From positions 1 to 15,335 of the forward strand of contig DDSR01000437.1 of the NCBI GenBank assembly GCA_002343455.1: 15,335 bases of DNA, in the 5' to 3' direction. The translations under genes were made by a program, and so were the position numbers. Positions 14,580 through 15,335 of this stretch are shown here, piece after piece. The notes beneath the pieces are model-generated. The model did no database searches. It was given only the letters and a program-made list of their open reading frames with translations, and was not told the DNA's origin. Position 1 is the first letter of the stretch. Each line of letters starts with the position of its first letter. This DNA comes from Deltaproteobacteria bacterium UBA2385 (GTDB lineage: Bacteria; Myxococcota_A; UBA796; UBA2385).

Positions 14580-14960
14580 TCAATAGTTGGGTTGAACATA
14601 GCACTCAACGTAGACGTCGTACTGGGTCTCGCCTCGCGTGTCGTCGCACCAGTTCTCAATCCAACCCCCGCCCTCGGCTTGGCACCAGGATCCCACCTCA
14701 GCGAGCGCTTCCGTCGACACCCACACCAAGGGGAGGTCGTGTTCGTCCGGGCTGCCAAAGTTGCAGTCCCAACCGTTTCCACAGTTGACGAGCACACAGC
14801 CAGTGTCGCCCTCGACACAGGAGCCCCGTGAGACAAGCTCAGCGCACACATGCTCGCGATTGAGATGATCGTACGACTTGGAGCATCTGCCTCCCAGCAA
14901 CGCTGTGGCGCATACCGCCATCCCGAGTGCTTGGGCTTTGGGTCGACGATTGGGTCTCAT
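14580..14960 (-). CDS. Small Cys-rich secreted protein or lipoprotein, unknown
   Basis: Encodes 126 residues from ATG 14960, which overlaps the stop of the upstream gene (ATGA). A TTG at 15017 in the same frame would add 19 residues, but the ATG puts a positively charged n-region (MRPNRRPK) directly before a hydrophobic stretch ending GGRC, a plausible though imperfect lipobox. The mature part is rich in Cys and acidic residues: HVCAELVSRGSCVEGDTGC, VNCGNGWDCNFG, VGSWCQAEGGGWIENWCDD and VYVECYVQPNY. Evenly spread Cys suggests several disulphides in an exported protein. GC content is visibly lower than in the glucan operon. No family is recognised. Its coupling to the upstream minus-strand gene suggests that the two products act together. 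Confidence 0.65.
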   Translation of the reverse strand: MRPNRRPKAQALGMAVCATALLGGRCSKSYDHLNREHVCAELVSRGSCVEGDTGCVLVNCGNGWDCNFGSPDEHDLPLVWVSTEALAEVGSWCQAEGGGWIENWCDDTRGETQYDVYVECYVQPNY

Positions 14961-15335
14961 GACCACCACACCCGCCCGCTGGCTCCAGCCGCAGAGCACT
15001 TTTTGTCCAGGTTCCAAGCAAAGTGGCCGCGTGATCCTGGTACCAGATACTGCTCAAGCCAGTGCTCCAGCAGGTAGGAAGGACCAGAGCCGCTCCTCAC
15101 ACAGTCAGCGGGTGTAAAGAGCTGGCCTCCTATGGCGCGACCGGAACGACTCCCAAAGCGAGTCTCTTGATCATAGCCGGCCAGGTATTCACTCGCACGT
15201 TCATGCGACGGCGGCAACCCCAGCACGGCCGTCAGCCGAAGGCGGAGGGCGGCGTCCAGCGCGTACTGACAGCAATCCTGCTTGCCATCTGCCATGTCGC
15301 CGAGGTGTGATCCGTAGTAGAGATGGCCCAGGTGG
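14957..15335 (-). CDS. C-terminal part of an unknown protein, cut by the right edge
   Basis: The frame is open to the window edge, and 125 residues are visible before the TGA at 14959-14957. An internal ATG at 15295 is not taken as the start, because the codons before it (HLGHLYYGSHLGD) read as a smooth continuation of the protein. Visible features are YYGSHLGDMADG, QDCCQYALDAALRLRL (probable amphipathic helix), ERASEYLAGYDQETRFGSR, FTPADCVRSGSGPSYL and a C-terminal KKCSAAG. Four Cys suggest an exported or disulphide-containing protein. It overlaps the next gene by 4 nt, so translation is probably coupled. No family is recognised. With so little visible, an enzyme or effector C-terminus is possible but unproven. 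Confidence 0.6.
   Translation of the reverse strand, partial: HLGHLYYGSHLGDMADGKQDCCQYALDAALRLRLTAVLGLPPSHERASEYLAGYDQETRFGSRSGRAIGGQLFTPADCVRSGSGPSYLLEHWLEQYLVPGSRGHFAWNLDKKCSAAGASGRVWWS

Overview
The window is GC-rich, with strong G/C bias at third codon positions. It encodes several lipoproteins carrying long Gly/Asp/Thr or Gly/Ser/Thr/Asp spacers after the lipidated cysteine. That combination suggests a Gram-negative bacterium of the Myxococcota or a related former deltaproteobacterial group. This is inference; the window contains no rRNA or other taxonomic marker.

Positions 48-11982 (+) hold eight tightly packed genes, with gaps of 9 nt or less or overlaps of 1-11 nt, which read as one operon. 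In order they are: a lipoprotein with a CBM4/9-like domain; a secreted clan GH-A glycosidase whose C-terminal half looks like an outer-membrane beta-barrel; a small unrecognised lipoprotein; a second lipoprotein with a CBM-like jelly roll; a GH16 laminarinase-type lipoprotein; a GH17 beta-1,3-glucanase; a GPH/MelB-type sugar:cation symporter; and a cytoplasmic GH94-related phosphorylase of the GH149/GH161 size and type. The coherent reading is a laminarin-like beta-1,3-glucan utilisation operon. Glycan would be bound and cut at the cell surface, oligosaccharides would cross the outer membrane (perhaps through the barrel fused to the glycosidase), GH17 would trim them in the periplasm, the GPH carrier would import them, and phosphorolysis would release glucose-1-phosphate. 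No SusC/SusD or TonB-dependent receptor and no regulator is present in the window.

Positions 11983-12056 carry a perfect TATAAT just ahead of a separate lipoprotein gene (12057-13529) with seven 18-bp repeats.

Positions 13530-15335 look like accessory DNA. They contain an inverted array of four 21-bp motifs (13680-13859), a 16-bp direct repeat bracketing a degenerate minus-strand coding remnant (13888-14529), and two minus-strand, Cys-containing genes with an ATGA overlap. The second of these runs off the right edge. I saw no tRNA, rRNA, CRISPR array or intact transposase gene.
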